7,167 bases of DNA from NCBI GenBank assembly GCA_030549955.1, contig JAUQQI010000180.1:1-7167 (forward strand), read 5' to 3'. Each line of letters opens with the position of its first letter. Positions within the stretch are counted from its first letter, which is position 1. Both the position numbers and the translations under genes were made by a program. The notes under the pieces are model-generated. The model did no database searches, was not told where the DNA came from, and worked only from the letters and a program-made list of their open reading frames with translations. Shown here one piece after another: positions 1 through 5,372 of this stretch. Source of the DNA: Chloroflexota bacterium. GTDB taxonomy: Bacteria > Chloroflexota > Dehalococcoidia > JAUQQI01.

Positions 1-500
1 TCGACTCGCCGGGGCCGGCCCTCATCCGCCAGGTTCGGGTCGGGAAAAATGGCCGGCCTTTTGTGCTTTATAAGTTCCGGTCGATGTACGCTGGGGCGGA
101 ACAGGAGAAAGCGAAGCTTAAAGACCTTAATGAGGCGACCGGGCCGCTTTTTAAGATCCGCAATGACCCCCGCCGGACCCGGGTCGGCCGCATCCTGCGA
201 CGGCTGAGCCTGGACGAGATCCCCCAACTGATAAACGTCCTCCGGGGGGAGATGAGCCTGGTGGGCCCCCGCCCCCCCGTCCCCGAGGAGTGGGAGCTTT
301 ACGAGCCCTGGCACCGGCGCCGCCTTGAAGTTTCGCCGGGACTTACCGGTCTATGGCAGGTGAAGGGGCGCAGCGACCTGCCCTTCGATGAGATGGTCCT
401 CCTTGACCTTTACTACATCGAGAACTGGTCCCTCTGGCTTGATATCAAAATTCTGCTTCAGACGATACCGGCCGTCATTACCGGCCGGGGCGCCTATTAG
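1..500 (+). CDS. Polyprenyl-phosphate sugar-1-phosphate transferase (bacterial sugar transferase family), 5'-truncated by window edge
   Basis: Transfers a sugar-1-phosphate from a nucleotide sugar to a polyprenyl phosphate (normally undecaprenyl phosphate) at the cytoplasmic membrane, the first committed step of exopolysaccharide, capsule or O-antigen repeat-unit assembly. The frame is open from base 3 to the TAG at 498-500, giving 165 visible residues. The GTG at 63 is an internal valine, because family sequence (SPGP, RQVRVGKNGRPF) continues upstream of it. Visible motifs are KFRSMY (residues 24-29), LSLDEIPQL (68-76) with the Asp71-Glu72 pair equivalent to the catalytic dyad of PglC, SLVGPRPP, PGLTGLWQV and the C-terminal GRGAY. 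Nearly all of the catalytic domain is present; any N-terminal membrane or nucleotide-binding-like region lies outside the window. The long C-terminal part after GPRP suggests a WbaP/CpsE-type enzyme, but the exact sugar cannot be read. It converges on the minus-strand operon with only 6 bp between stops, and I see no good terminator there. Confidence 0.95.
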   Translation, partial: DSPGPALIRQVRVGKNGRPFVLYKFRSMYAGAEQEKAKLKDLNEATGPLFKIRNDPRRTRVGRILRRLSLDEIPQLINVLRGEMSLVGPRPPVPEEWELYEPWHRRRLEVSPGLTGLWQVKGRSDLPFDEMVLLDLYYIENWSLWLDIKILLQTIPAVITGRGAY

Positions 501-506
501 GCCCGG

Positions 507-1700
507 TCAGGCCGGGACCGCCCCGGCAGCCCGCAGACCCTCGACCTCGGCGGCGGAGTAGCCGAGCTCCCTGAGGACGGCTTCGGTGTCCTGACCAAGC
601 GGCCCGCCCAGATGCCGAATCCGGCCGGGCGTCGCCGAAAACTTGATGGGAAAGCCCACCTGCCGGACCCGCCCGTACCGGGGGTCATCAAGCTCGAGCA
701 CCAGCTGCCGGGCCCCCACCTGAGGGTCGGCTAAGGCCTCGGCCAGGTCCTTGACCGGGGCGACGCAGGTATCGGCCGTCATCAGCTCGGCGGCCCACTC
801 GTCCCGGGGTCGGGTCCTGAAAATCGCCGCCAGCTCCTCCCGGACCGCCTCCCCCTCAGGGCCGGTCGCAAACTGCTTCGGGATGAGGTCCTCCCGGCCA
901 AGCCGCCGGCACAGGTTCGCCCAGAACCAGGGTTCAAGGGCGCCGACAGCGATGTATTTGCCGTCGGCCGTCGGGTAAATATTGTAGCAGGGCACCCCGC
1001 CGTTAAGGAGCCCCCGACCCCGCCCCCAGACCTCGCCGGCGAAAAATCGGCCGATAATGTGGGCGAGCCAGGCGAAGGCCCCGTCCAGCATCGAGACGTC
1101 GAGATACTGGCCCTGCCCGGTTCGCTCCCGGTGGAAGAGGGCGACCATGATGCCGAAGGCGGCCATAAGGGCCCCGCCCCCGATGTCGGCCACCTGGACG
1201 CCGGGGATAAAGGGCGGGCCCCCGGCCGGGCCGGTAAGGTCCAGGACCCCGGCAACGGCCAGGTAGTCGATGTCGTGGCCGGCAACCTCCCGGTAGGGAC
1301 CGGTCTGACCCCACCCGGAAAGGGAGCAGTAGACGAGCCGGGGGTTTTTCCGCCGGAGGGTCTCGTAGTCGATACCCAGACGCCGAGTAACCCCGGGCCG
1401 GAACCCTTCGACGACCACATCGGCCCCCTCGACAAGCCGGTAGAAGACGTCCCGGCCGGCCGGGACTTTTAGATTTAAGACCAGGCTCCGCTTGTTCCGG
1501 TTCAGGACCTGCCGGTGGGGGTCATAATCCGGCTCGGCTACGGGCGACGGGGCCCCGGCAGCCCCCCGGGCCCGGGCGATGGCCGTCGGGTCCTCAATGC
1601 GGATTACGTCCGCCCCCAGGTCGGCCAGGAGCCAGGTGCAGAAAGGTCCCGGAAGCTGGCGGGAAAGGTCCAGAACGCGGATGCCGTCGAGGGCAAGCAT
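507..1700 (-). CDS. CaiB/BaiF family acyl-CoA protein, alpha-methylacyl-CoA racemase-like
   Basis: A 397-residue protein of the class III CoA-transferase fold, typically a cytoplasmic interlocked dimer. Full-length family signatures are present: GPFCTWLLADLGADVIRIE near the N-terminus, NRNKRSLVLNLK (67-78), EGFRPGVTRRLGI (98-110), CSLSGWGQTGP and the catalytic loop VADIGGG with Asp172. The closest pattern I recall is alpha-methylacyl-CoA racemase. GHDIDYLA supplies His142-Asp143 and GALEPWFW supplies Glu256; together with Arg107 and Asp172 these line up with Arg91, His126, Asp127, Asp156 and Glu241 of the mycobacterial racemase MCR. A racemase of 2-methyl-branched acyl-CoAs is therefore a real alternative to a CoA transferase such as formyl-CoA or carnitine CoA-transferase. 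The ATG at 1700 is preceded by GGAG (1713-1710, minus strand) at 9 nt, inside the end of the upstream gene. The 5-bp gap to the CoxL-like gene implies co-transcription and probably a shared pathway. Family certain, reaction not. Confidence 0.93.
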   Translation of the reverse strand: MLALDGIRVLDLSRQLPGPFCTWLLADLGADVIRIEDPTAIARARGAAGAPSPVAEPDYDPHRQVLNRNKRSLVLNLKVPAGRDVFYRLVEGADVVVEGFRPGVTRRLGIDYETLRRKNPRLVYCSLSGWGQTGPYREVAGHDIDYLAVAGVLDLTGPAGGPPFIPGVQVADIGGGALMAAFGIMVALFHRERTGQGQYLDVSMLDGAFAWLAHIIGRFFAGEVWGRGRGLLNGGVPCYNIYPTADGKYIAVGALEPWFWANLCRRLGREDLIPKQFATGPEGEAVREELAAIFRTRPRDEWAAELMTADTCVAPVKDLAEALADPQVGARQLVLELDDPRYGRVRQVGFPIKFSATPGRIRHLGGPLGQDTEAVLRELGYSAAEVEGLRAAGAVPA

Positions 1701-1705
1701 CGGCC

Positions 1706-4069
1706 TCAGCTCCGGCCCGCCCGGGCCTCCTGAATCGCCCGCCAGACCCGCTCGGGCGTGAGGGGCGTGTCGAGGTGGCGGATGCCCAGGGGCTTGAGGG
1801 CATCGAGGACGGCATTGGCAACCGCCGCGGGCGCGCCGATGGTGCCGGATTCGCCGATACCCTTCGCCCCGAGGGGGTTCGCTGGGGACGGGACCTCGAT
1901 GGCTTCGGTTTCAAAGGAGGGCAGGTATCCGGCAACGGGCACAGCATAGTCCAGGAAACTACCCGTCAGCAGGTAACCGTTTTCGTCGTAGCTGACCTGC
2001 TCCCAGAGCACCTGACCTGCCCCCTGCGCGACCCCGCCGTGAACGAGCCCCTCGGTGAGCATCGGGTTGATGATTTTGCCGCAGTCATCGACGGCCACGT
2101 AGCGCAAAAGCTTTACCGCCCCGGTTTCCGGGTCGACCTCGACCAGGGCCAGGTGGGCCCCGAACGGGTAAGTCGGCGAGCTCGGGTCGAAGAACGCAAC
2201 GGCCTCAAGGCCGAGCTCGAAGTCCGGCGGAAGCCGGCTGGGAATATAGGCCTCGCGAGCAACCTCCCGGAAAGTTACGGCCCGGCCGGGAACGCCCCGG
2301 ACAAAGAATTGGCCATCTTCGAAGACGACGTCCGCCTCGGCGGCCTCAAGCAGGTGGGCGGCAATTTTGCGGGCCTTTTCGATAACCCGCTCGCAGGCCA
2401 GGTAAACGGCCGAGCCCCCGGCCTGGACCGTCCGGCTTCCGTAGCTTCCAAGGCCGTAGGGCAGGGCGGCCGTGTCACCGTGCACGACCTCGATGTCCTC
2501 AAAGGCGATACCCAGCCGGTCGGCCACCAGCTGAGCAAAGGTCGTCTCGTGCCCCTGGCCGGTGGCATGGGCGCCGGTGTAAACGGTAACCTTACCCGAC
2601 GGGTGGGCCCGCACCAGAGCCGACTCGAAGTTGCCGGCCCGCTTGCCCATTTGAACTGAGCCGACGCTGGGCCCAGCCCCCGTCACTTCTACATAGGTTG
2701 AGAGGCCGAGCCCGATGAGCCGCCCCTCCCGCCGGAGCCGGTCCTGCTCGGCCCGGAGGCCCGGATAATCGGCCAGCTCGAGAAGCTTTTCAAGGGCGCG
2801 GGGGTAGTCGCCGCTGTCGTAGACGGTCCCGATAGCCGTCCGGTAATGGTTGTTGAAGGGCGGGATAAAATTCTTCCGCCGGACCTCGGTCGGGTCAAGT
2901 CCGAGCCCGGCCGCGACCATGTCGACAGCCCGCTCGATGTAATAAGCGGCTTCGGGCCGGCCGGCCCCCCGGTAGGCGTCGACCGGAACGGTGTTGGTGA
3001 AGACACCGCAAACCTCCCCAACGATGTGAGGGATCGCATACGTCCCGCTCAACATTGAGATGAACCGGATGCCCGGTACAACCATCGCAAAGGTCGAAAC
3101 ATAGGCCCCGATATTTGCGTAGGTCGTAATTTTAAGGCCGAGAATTTTTCCGTCCCGCCTGTAGGCCACTTCCAGGTAGGTCACGTGGTCGCGGCCGTGG
3201 GTCATCCCCATAAAGTTCTCACTCCGGGTTTCGACCCAGCGGACGGGCCGAGCCAGCTTCCGGCTCGCGAACGCAACCACAACGTCTTCCGGGTAAAGAA
3301 AGATCTTGGCCCCGAAACCGCCTCCAACGTCGCCCGAGATAACCCGGACCCTGTGCTCCGGATGGGGGATGACCTCGCAGAGCCACTGCCGGACAAGGTG
3401 GGGCGCCTGGGTTGAAACCCAGAGGGTCAGGTGGTCCGTCTCGGCCTGGTACCAGGCCGTTGTTGCCCTGGGCTCCATCGGGCTCGGGGCCAGCCGCTGA
3501 ATCACAAACCGCTGGCGGATAACCCCATCGGCTTCCCGAACAGCCTGCTCCCAATCCCCACCCGAAACGACCCGGCGAAAGCTGATATTATCCGGCGCCT
3601 CGTCATGAATCCGGGGCGCCCCCGACCGGAGGGCGGCCTCCTGGTCGACCACGGCCGGAAGGGGCTCGTACTCGACCTCAATGAGGTCCAGGGCGTCCCG
3701 GGCCCGGTAGCGGCTGTCGGCAACCACCGCCGCGACCGGCTCGCCGACGTATCGGACCCGGTCAATGGCCAGGGCGTACCGGGGCGGAACCACCGAGCCA
3801 GGCAGCTGCCAGCCGCACGGCATCGGCCTGAGGCCCGCGTCCAGCAGGTCCCGGCCGGTGAAAACTGCGACCACCCCCGGCGCGCCGGCGGCCCGGGAAA
3901 CGTCGATTCGGGTTATGCGGGCGTGGGGGTAGGGGCTTCGGAGAACGGCCAGGGCGAGGAGACCCGGAAGTTTAACGTTATCGACGTAAGTACCGCGTCC
4001 GGTGACCAGCCGGAGGTCTTCGGTGCGCTTCACAGGGGACCCGACCAGCCTTCCGGAAACCTGAACCAT
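1706..4069 (-). CDS. Xanthine dehydrogenase family molybdopterin-binding (large) subunit, form-II CoxL-like
   Basis: A 787-residue molybdenum hydroxylase large subunit, the usual length for CoxL-type proteins. It would bind molybdopterin-cytosine-dinucleotide and oxidise or hydroxylate an organic substrate with water as oxygen donor, passing electrons to [2Fe-2S] and FAD subunits. Domain order: an N-terminal aldehyde-oxidase a/b hammerhead domain (about 15-145, with LVTGRGTYVDN and RYVGEPVAAVVA), then the Mo-binding domain. That domain shows STQAPH (Gln221), VGGGFGAK (248-255), AYRGAGR (365-371), GQGHET (504-509), and KGIGESG with Glu740, the expected catalytic base. AYRGAGR is the form-II signature; the Cys of the form-I loop AYxCSFR that holds copper in true CO dehydrogenase is absent, so CO is an unlikely substrate. 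The ATG at 4069 has a strong ribosome binding site. The gene is first in its transcription unit, with the CaiB-family gene 5 bp downstream. No medium (FAD) or small (Fe-S) subunit gene is in the window, so the partners must be encoded elsewhere. Confidence 0.95.
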   Translation of the reverse strand: MVQVSGRLVGSPVKRTEDLRLVTGRGTYVDNVKLPGLLALAVLRSPYPHARITRIDVSRAAGAPGVVAVFTGRDLLDAGLRPMPCGWQLPGSVVPPRYALAIDRVRYVGEPVAAVVADSRYRARDALDLIEVEYEPLPAVVDQEAALRSGAPRIHDEAPDNISFRRVVSGGDWEQAVREADGVIRQRFVIQRLAPSPMEPRATTAWYQAETDHLTLWVSTQAPHLVRQWLCEVIPHPEHRVRVISGDVGGGFGAKIFLYPEDVVVAFASRKLARPVRWVETRSENFMGMTHGRDHVTYLEVAYRRDGKILGLKITTYANIGAYVSTFAMVVPGIRFISMLSGTYAIPHIVGEVCGVFTNTVPVDAYRGAGRPEAAYYIERAVDMVAAGLGLDPTEVRRKNFIPPFNNHYRTAIGTVYDSGDYPRALEKLLELADYPGLRAEQDRLRREGRLIGLGLSTYVEVTGAGPSVGSVQMGKRAGNFESALVRAHPSGKVTVYTGAHATGQGHETTFAQLVADRLGIAFEDIEVVHGDTAALPYGLGSYGSRTVQAGGSAVYLACERVIEKARKIAAHLLEAAEADVVFEDGQFFVRGVPGRAVTFREVAREAYIPSRLPPDFELGLEAVAFFDPSSPTYPFGAHLALVEVDPETGAVKLLRYVAVDDCGKIINPMLTEGLVHGGVAQGAGQVLWEQVSYDENGYLLTGSFLDYAVPVAGYLPSFETEAIEVPSPANPLGAKGIGESGTIGAPAAVANAVLDALKPLGIRHLDTPLTPERVWRAIQEARAGRS

Positions 4070-4075
4070 CGGTTG

Positions 4076-4083
4076 TCCTCCTC
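4076..4083 (-). promoter_or_regulatory. Strong ribosome binding site of the CoxL-like gene
   Basis: Read on the minus strand this is GAGGAGGA, followed by a 6-nt spacer and the ATG at 4069. It is the best Shine-Dalgarno match in the window and fixes the start of the large subunit. Confidence 0.85.
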
Positions 4084-4130
4084 GGGTTGGGGCGTTTAGA
4101 GTGACCGATAAATGCTACCCGAAAATCCGA

Positions 4131-4151
4131 CCGCCCCGGACGAAAGGGCGG
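4131..4151. repeat. Short GC-rich inverted repeat in the divergent intergenic region
   Basis: CCGCCC (4131-4136) and GGGCGG (4146-4151) form a perfect 6-bp dyad around a 9-nt loop, between the CoxL-like and PAS genes. It could be an operator half-site pair or chance in GC-rich DNA. There is no T-run, so it is not a convincing terminator. Confidence 0.3.
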
Positions 4152-4173
4152 GTTAGGTGTTAAGATGTTAAGG
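4150..4173 (+). repeat. Tandem 8-bp direct repeats upstream of the PAS gene
   Basis: Three head-to-tail 8-mers: GGGTTAGG (4150-4157), TGTTAAGA (4158-4165) and TGTTAAGG (4166-4173). The last two differ at one base and the first is a weaker copy. The array is AT-richer than its surroundings and lies in the 145-bp region shared by the CoxL-like operon and the divergent PAS gene, where a regulator controlling either side could bind. The repeat itself is visible; its role as an operator is inference. Confidence 0.45.
4158..4166 (+). promoter_or_regulatory. Possible extended -10 element for the PAS gene
   Basis: TG-T-TAAGAT fits the TGnTAnnnT pattern, with first, second, fifth and sixth bases of the -10 hexamer conserved. 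Initiation would be expected near 4173, leaving about 42 nt before the ATG at 4215. No good -35 hexamer is visible. The element lies inside the direct repeats, so the resemblance may be incidental. I found no convincing promoter for the opposite (CoxL-like) direction. Confidence 0.35.
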
Positions 4174-4201
4174 TCATGCAGATACCCCCAAAATCAGGTT
4201 C

Positions 4202-4210
4202 AGGGGAAGG
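4202..4210 (+). promoter_or_regulatory. Ribosome binding site that decides the PAS gene start
   Basis: AGGGGAAGG ends 4 nt before the ATG at 4215, and its AGGGGA part leaves a 6-nt gap. The upstream in-frame ATG at 4176 has only AAGG with a 2-nt gap, too close to work normally. This favours the 4215 start. Confidence 0.55.
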
Positions 4211-4214
4211 CGCA

Positions 4215-4667
4215 ATGGAACCGACCGGGAGGACCCCTGAATGGCTCTGCCGCCGGATTGTCGAAGGGGCCCACGACGCCGTTATCTTTGCCGACCGGGA
4301 AGGGAAAATTCGACTCTGGAACACCGGGGCCGAGGAGATTTTCGGATATACGGCGGCCGAAGCCGTCGGCCAGAGCCTGGATATCATCATCCCCGAAAGG
4401 CATCGGGCCCGCCACTGGGAGGGCTACTACCGGGTCATGGGAACGGGCGTCACCAGGTACGGCCGGGACCTGCTCAAGGTGCCGGCCCTCCGTAAGGGTG
4501 GCAGCCGGATATCCATCGAGTTCACCATTGTCCCGGTCAAAGATGATGCCGGTCAGATGCTCGGGGTGGCGGCGATCATCCGGGATGTAACCCAACGCTG
4601 GGAAGAAGAAAAGGCCCTGCGGACCCGACTTGCCCAGCTTGAGGCCCAGCTCACGGCCTCCCGTTAG
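4215..4667 (+). CDS. Stand-alone PAS-domain (S-box) sensor protein
   Basis: A small 150-residue cytoplasmic protein consisting of one PAS domain (about residues 9-127) and a charged, probably coiled-coil tail (about 128-148). PAS signatures are GAHDAVIFADREGKIRLWN, AEEIFGYTAAEAVGQS, the IPERHRARH helix and IIRDVTQR at the domain end. No histidine kinase, GGDEF, EAL, HTH or other output domain follows before the stop, so it probably acts by protein-protein contact or is a sensor split from its effector. His67 in RARH and Arg84 in YGR align, as I recall FixL, with its haem ligand His200 and distal Arg220. RxRH also occurs in many PAS domains not known to bind haem, so haem is only a possibility. 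The LOV flavin motif is absent. An in-frame ATG at 4176 would add 13 residues. It is divergent from the CoxL-like operon, and its TAG overlaps the TAA of the convergent GNAT gene. Confidence 0.88.
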   Translation: MEPTGRTPEWLCRRIVEGAHDAVIFADREGKIRLWNTGAEEIFGYTAAEAVGQSLDIIIPERHRARHWEGYYRVMGTGVTRYGRDLLKVPALRKGGSRISIEFTIVPVKDDAGQMLGVAAIIRDVTQRWEEEKALRTRLAQLEAQLTASR

Positions 4668-5263
4668 GCCAGCATCGGGCCGGCGGCAAGGCTTATACCG
4701 AGCAAACTAGCCGCCGCCAGAGCCCGCTCGACCGGGCCGGCCGGCACCAGCACCAGCTCACCCCTGGCTGTCCGGTAAACCCGTCCGACCTCATAAAAGC
4801 CGGCCTTTAATATGCCCCGCCGGGATGCCAGGTTGGGCGTATCGTGGCCCACCCAGAACCGGGTGGCCTCGGATTCCCATCCCAGAATCGCCTGCAAGAG
4901 CCGGGGGTAAATGCCGAGGCCCCGCCAGGCCGGCAGGGTAAAGAAATCCCACAGGTAGCGGTTCGCCGGGGGAAGGGTAAAGCTGATGCCGAGCTCGCCG
5001 ATGGCGGCCCCGGCCCTGGCCACCCAGCCGTAAGCCACCGGCTGCCCGCTCATTCGCGCAAGATAGGCCCGGTGGCCGGCCGCGAACCGGGCTCCAAGCT
5101 CGGCCGGCGTGAGCCCCGTCAGGGCAGCAAGAACGTCCGGGTCAGGCATCGCGTCTATGGTCAGGCCGGGCAGGGGCGGAAGGGAAACCAGCGGGTCGCC
5201 ACGCCACCAGGCGTAGAACGACCCGATGGGCGGTCCGATGACTTCGAGGCCGGGTCCCAGCAC
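4664..5263 (-). CDS. GNAT-family N-acetyltransferase
   Basis: A 199-residue protein with a GNAT acetyltransferase fold in its C-terminal two thirds, which would transfer an acetyl group from acetyl-CoA to an unidentified amine. The core strand and acetyl-CoA loop read LWDFFTLPAWRGLGIYPRLL (104-123). The pyrophosphate-binding RxxGx(G/A) motif appears as RGLGIY (114-119), with Tyr where Gly or Ala is usual. The late motif N-LASRRGILKAGF (144-156) is the typical GNAT C-terminal element. An AYGWVA strand (77-82) precedes them. The N-terminal 60 residues are proline-rich and I do not recognise them as a separate domain. The first available start is GTG at 5263, as the frame is closed by TAG at 5294-5296 with no other start between; no Shine-Dalgarno sequence precedes it. 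Its stop shares TTAG (4664-4667) with the convergent PAS gene. It is a single-gene unit, divergent from the DedA gene. Confidence 0.85.
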   Translation of the reverse strand: MLGPGLEVIGPPIGSFYAWWRGDPLVSLPPLPGLTIDAMPDPDVLAALTGLTPAELGARFAAGHRAYLARMSGQPVAYGWVARAGAAIGELGISFTLPPANRYLWDFFTLPAWRGLGIYPRLLQAILGWESEATRFWVGHDTPNLASRRGILKAGFYEVGRVYRTARGELVLVPAGPVERALAAASLLGISLAAGPMLA

Positions 5264-5277
5264 TGGTTCGTCGTTAG

Positions 5278-5283
5278 ATTTTA
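5278..5283 (-). promoter_or_regulatory. Possible -10 element for the GNAT gene
   Basis: On the minus strand TAAAAT (five of six matches to TATAAT) ends 14 nt before the GTG at 5263, predicting a leader of only about 8 nt. No clear -35 hexamer sits at the usual distance. The short leader would agree with the lack of a Shine-Dalgarno sequence. Confidence 0.35.
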
Positions 5284-5314
5284 GCCCGGCCCCCTAATCC
5301 GGTAGTAAAAAAGC

Positions 5315-5353
5315 GCCGGGCCGGCCTTCCCGGCTGGCAGATCCCTGCCGGCC
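5315..5353. repeat. Two overlapping inverted repeats upstream of the DedA gene
   Basis: The first dyad pairs GCCGGG (5315-5320) with CCCGGC (5329-5334). The second pairs GGCTGGCAG (5332-5340) with CTGCCGGCC (5345-5353) around the loop ATCC, a 9-bp stem with one G-T wobble. They share bases 5332-5334, so both cannot form fully at once. They cover the place where a -35 region for the DedA promoter would be, so operator function is possible. Neither is followed by a T-run. Confidence 0.45.
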
Positions 5354-5355
5354 TC

Positions 5356-5364
5356 TGGTATATT
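5356..5364 (+). promoter_or_regulatory. Extended -10 promoter of the DedA gene, near-leaderless
   Basis: TG-G-TATATT matches the extended -10 form (TGnTATAAT) with five of six hexamer bases. It ends 8 nt before the GTG at 5373, so transcription should begin at about 5371, on or just before the start codon. An extended -10 lessens the need for a -35, and none is obvious; CTGGCA (5334-5339) is a weak candidate at 19 bp. Confidence 0.55.
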
Positions 5365-5372
5365 GTCGGCCG

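Noticed and set aside
63..500. Sugar transferase starting at GTG 63
   Set aside because: Conserved family residues continue in frame upstream to the window edge, so this codon is internal.
501..517. Small dyad CCCGG-TCAGG-CCGGG between the sugar transferase and CaiB-family stops, as terminator
   Set aside because: Only 5 bp of stem, partly inside the coding sequence, and no T-run; common by chance in this composition.
1775..2659. 294-codon open frame on the plus strand opposite the CoxL-like gene
   Set aside because: It is antisense to well-conserved Mo-domain sequence, shows no recognisable motif, and long antisense frames are expected at this GC content.
1706..4069. Aerobic carbon monoxide dehydrogenase (true CoxL)
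   Set aside because: The active-site loop is AYRGAGR rather than AYxCSFR, so the copper-binding Cys is missing.
3431..4099. 222-codon plus-strand frame opposite the N-terminal half of the CoxL-like gene
   Set aside because: Shadow of the hammerhead domain coding sequence; low-complexity GC-driven composition.
4641..4660. GAGGCC/GGCCTC hairpin near the end of the PAS gene as terminator
   Set aside because: A 6-bp stem with an 8-nt loop inside the coding sequence and no T-tract.
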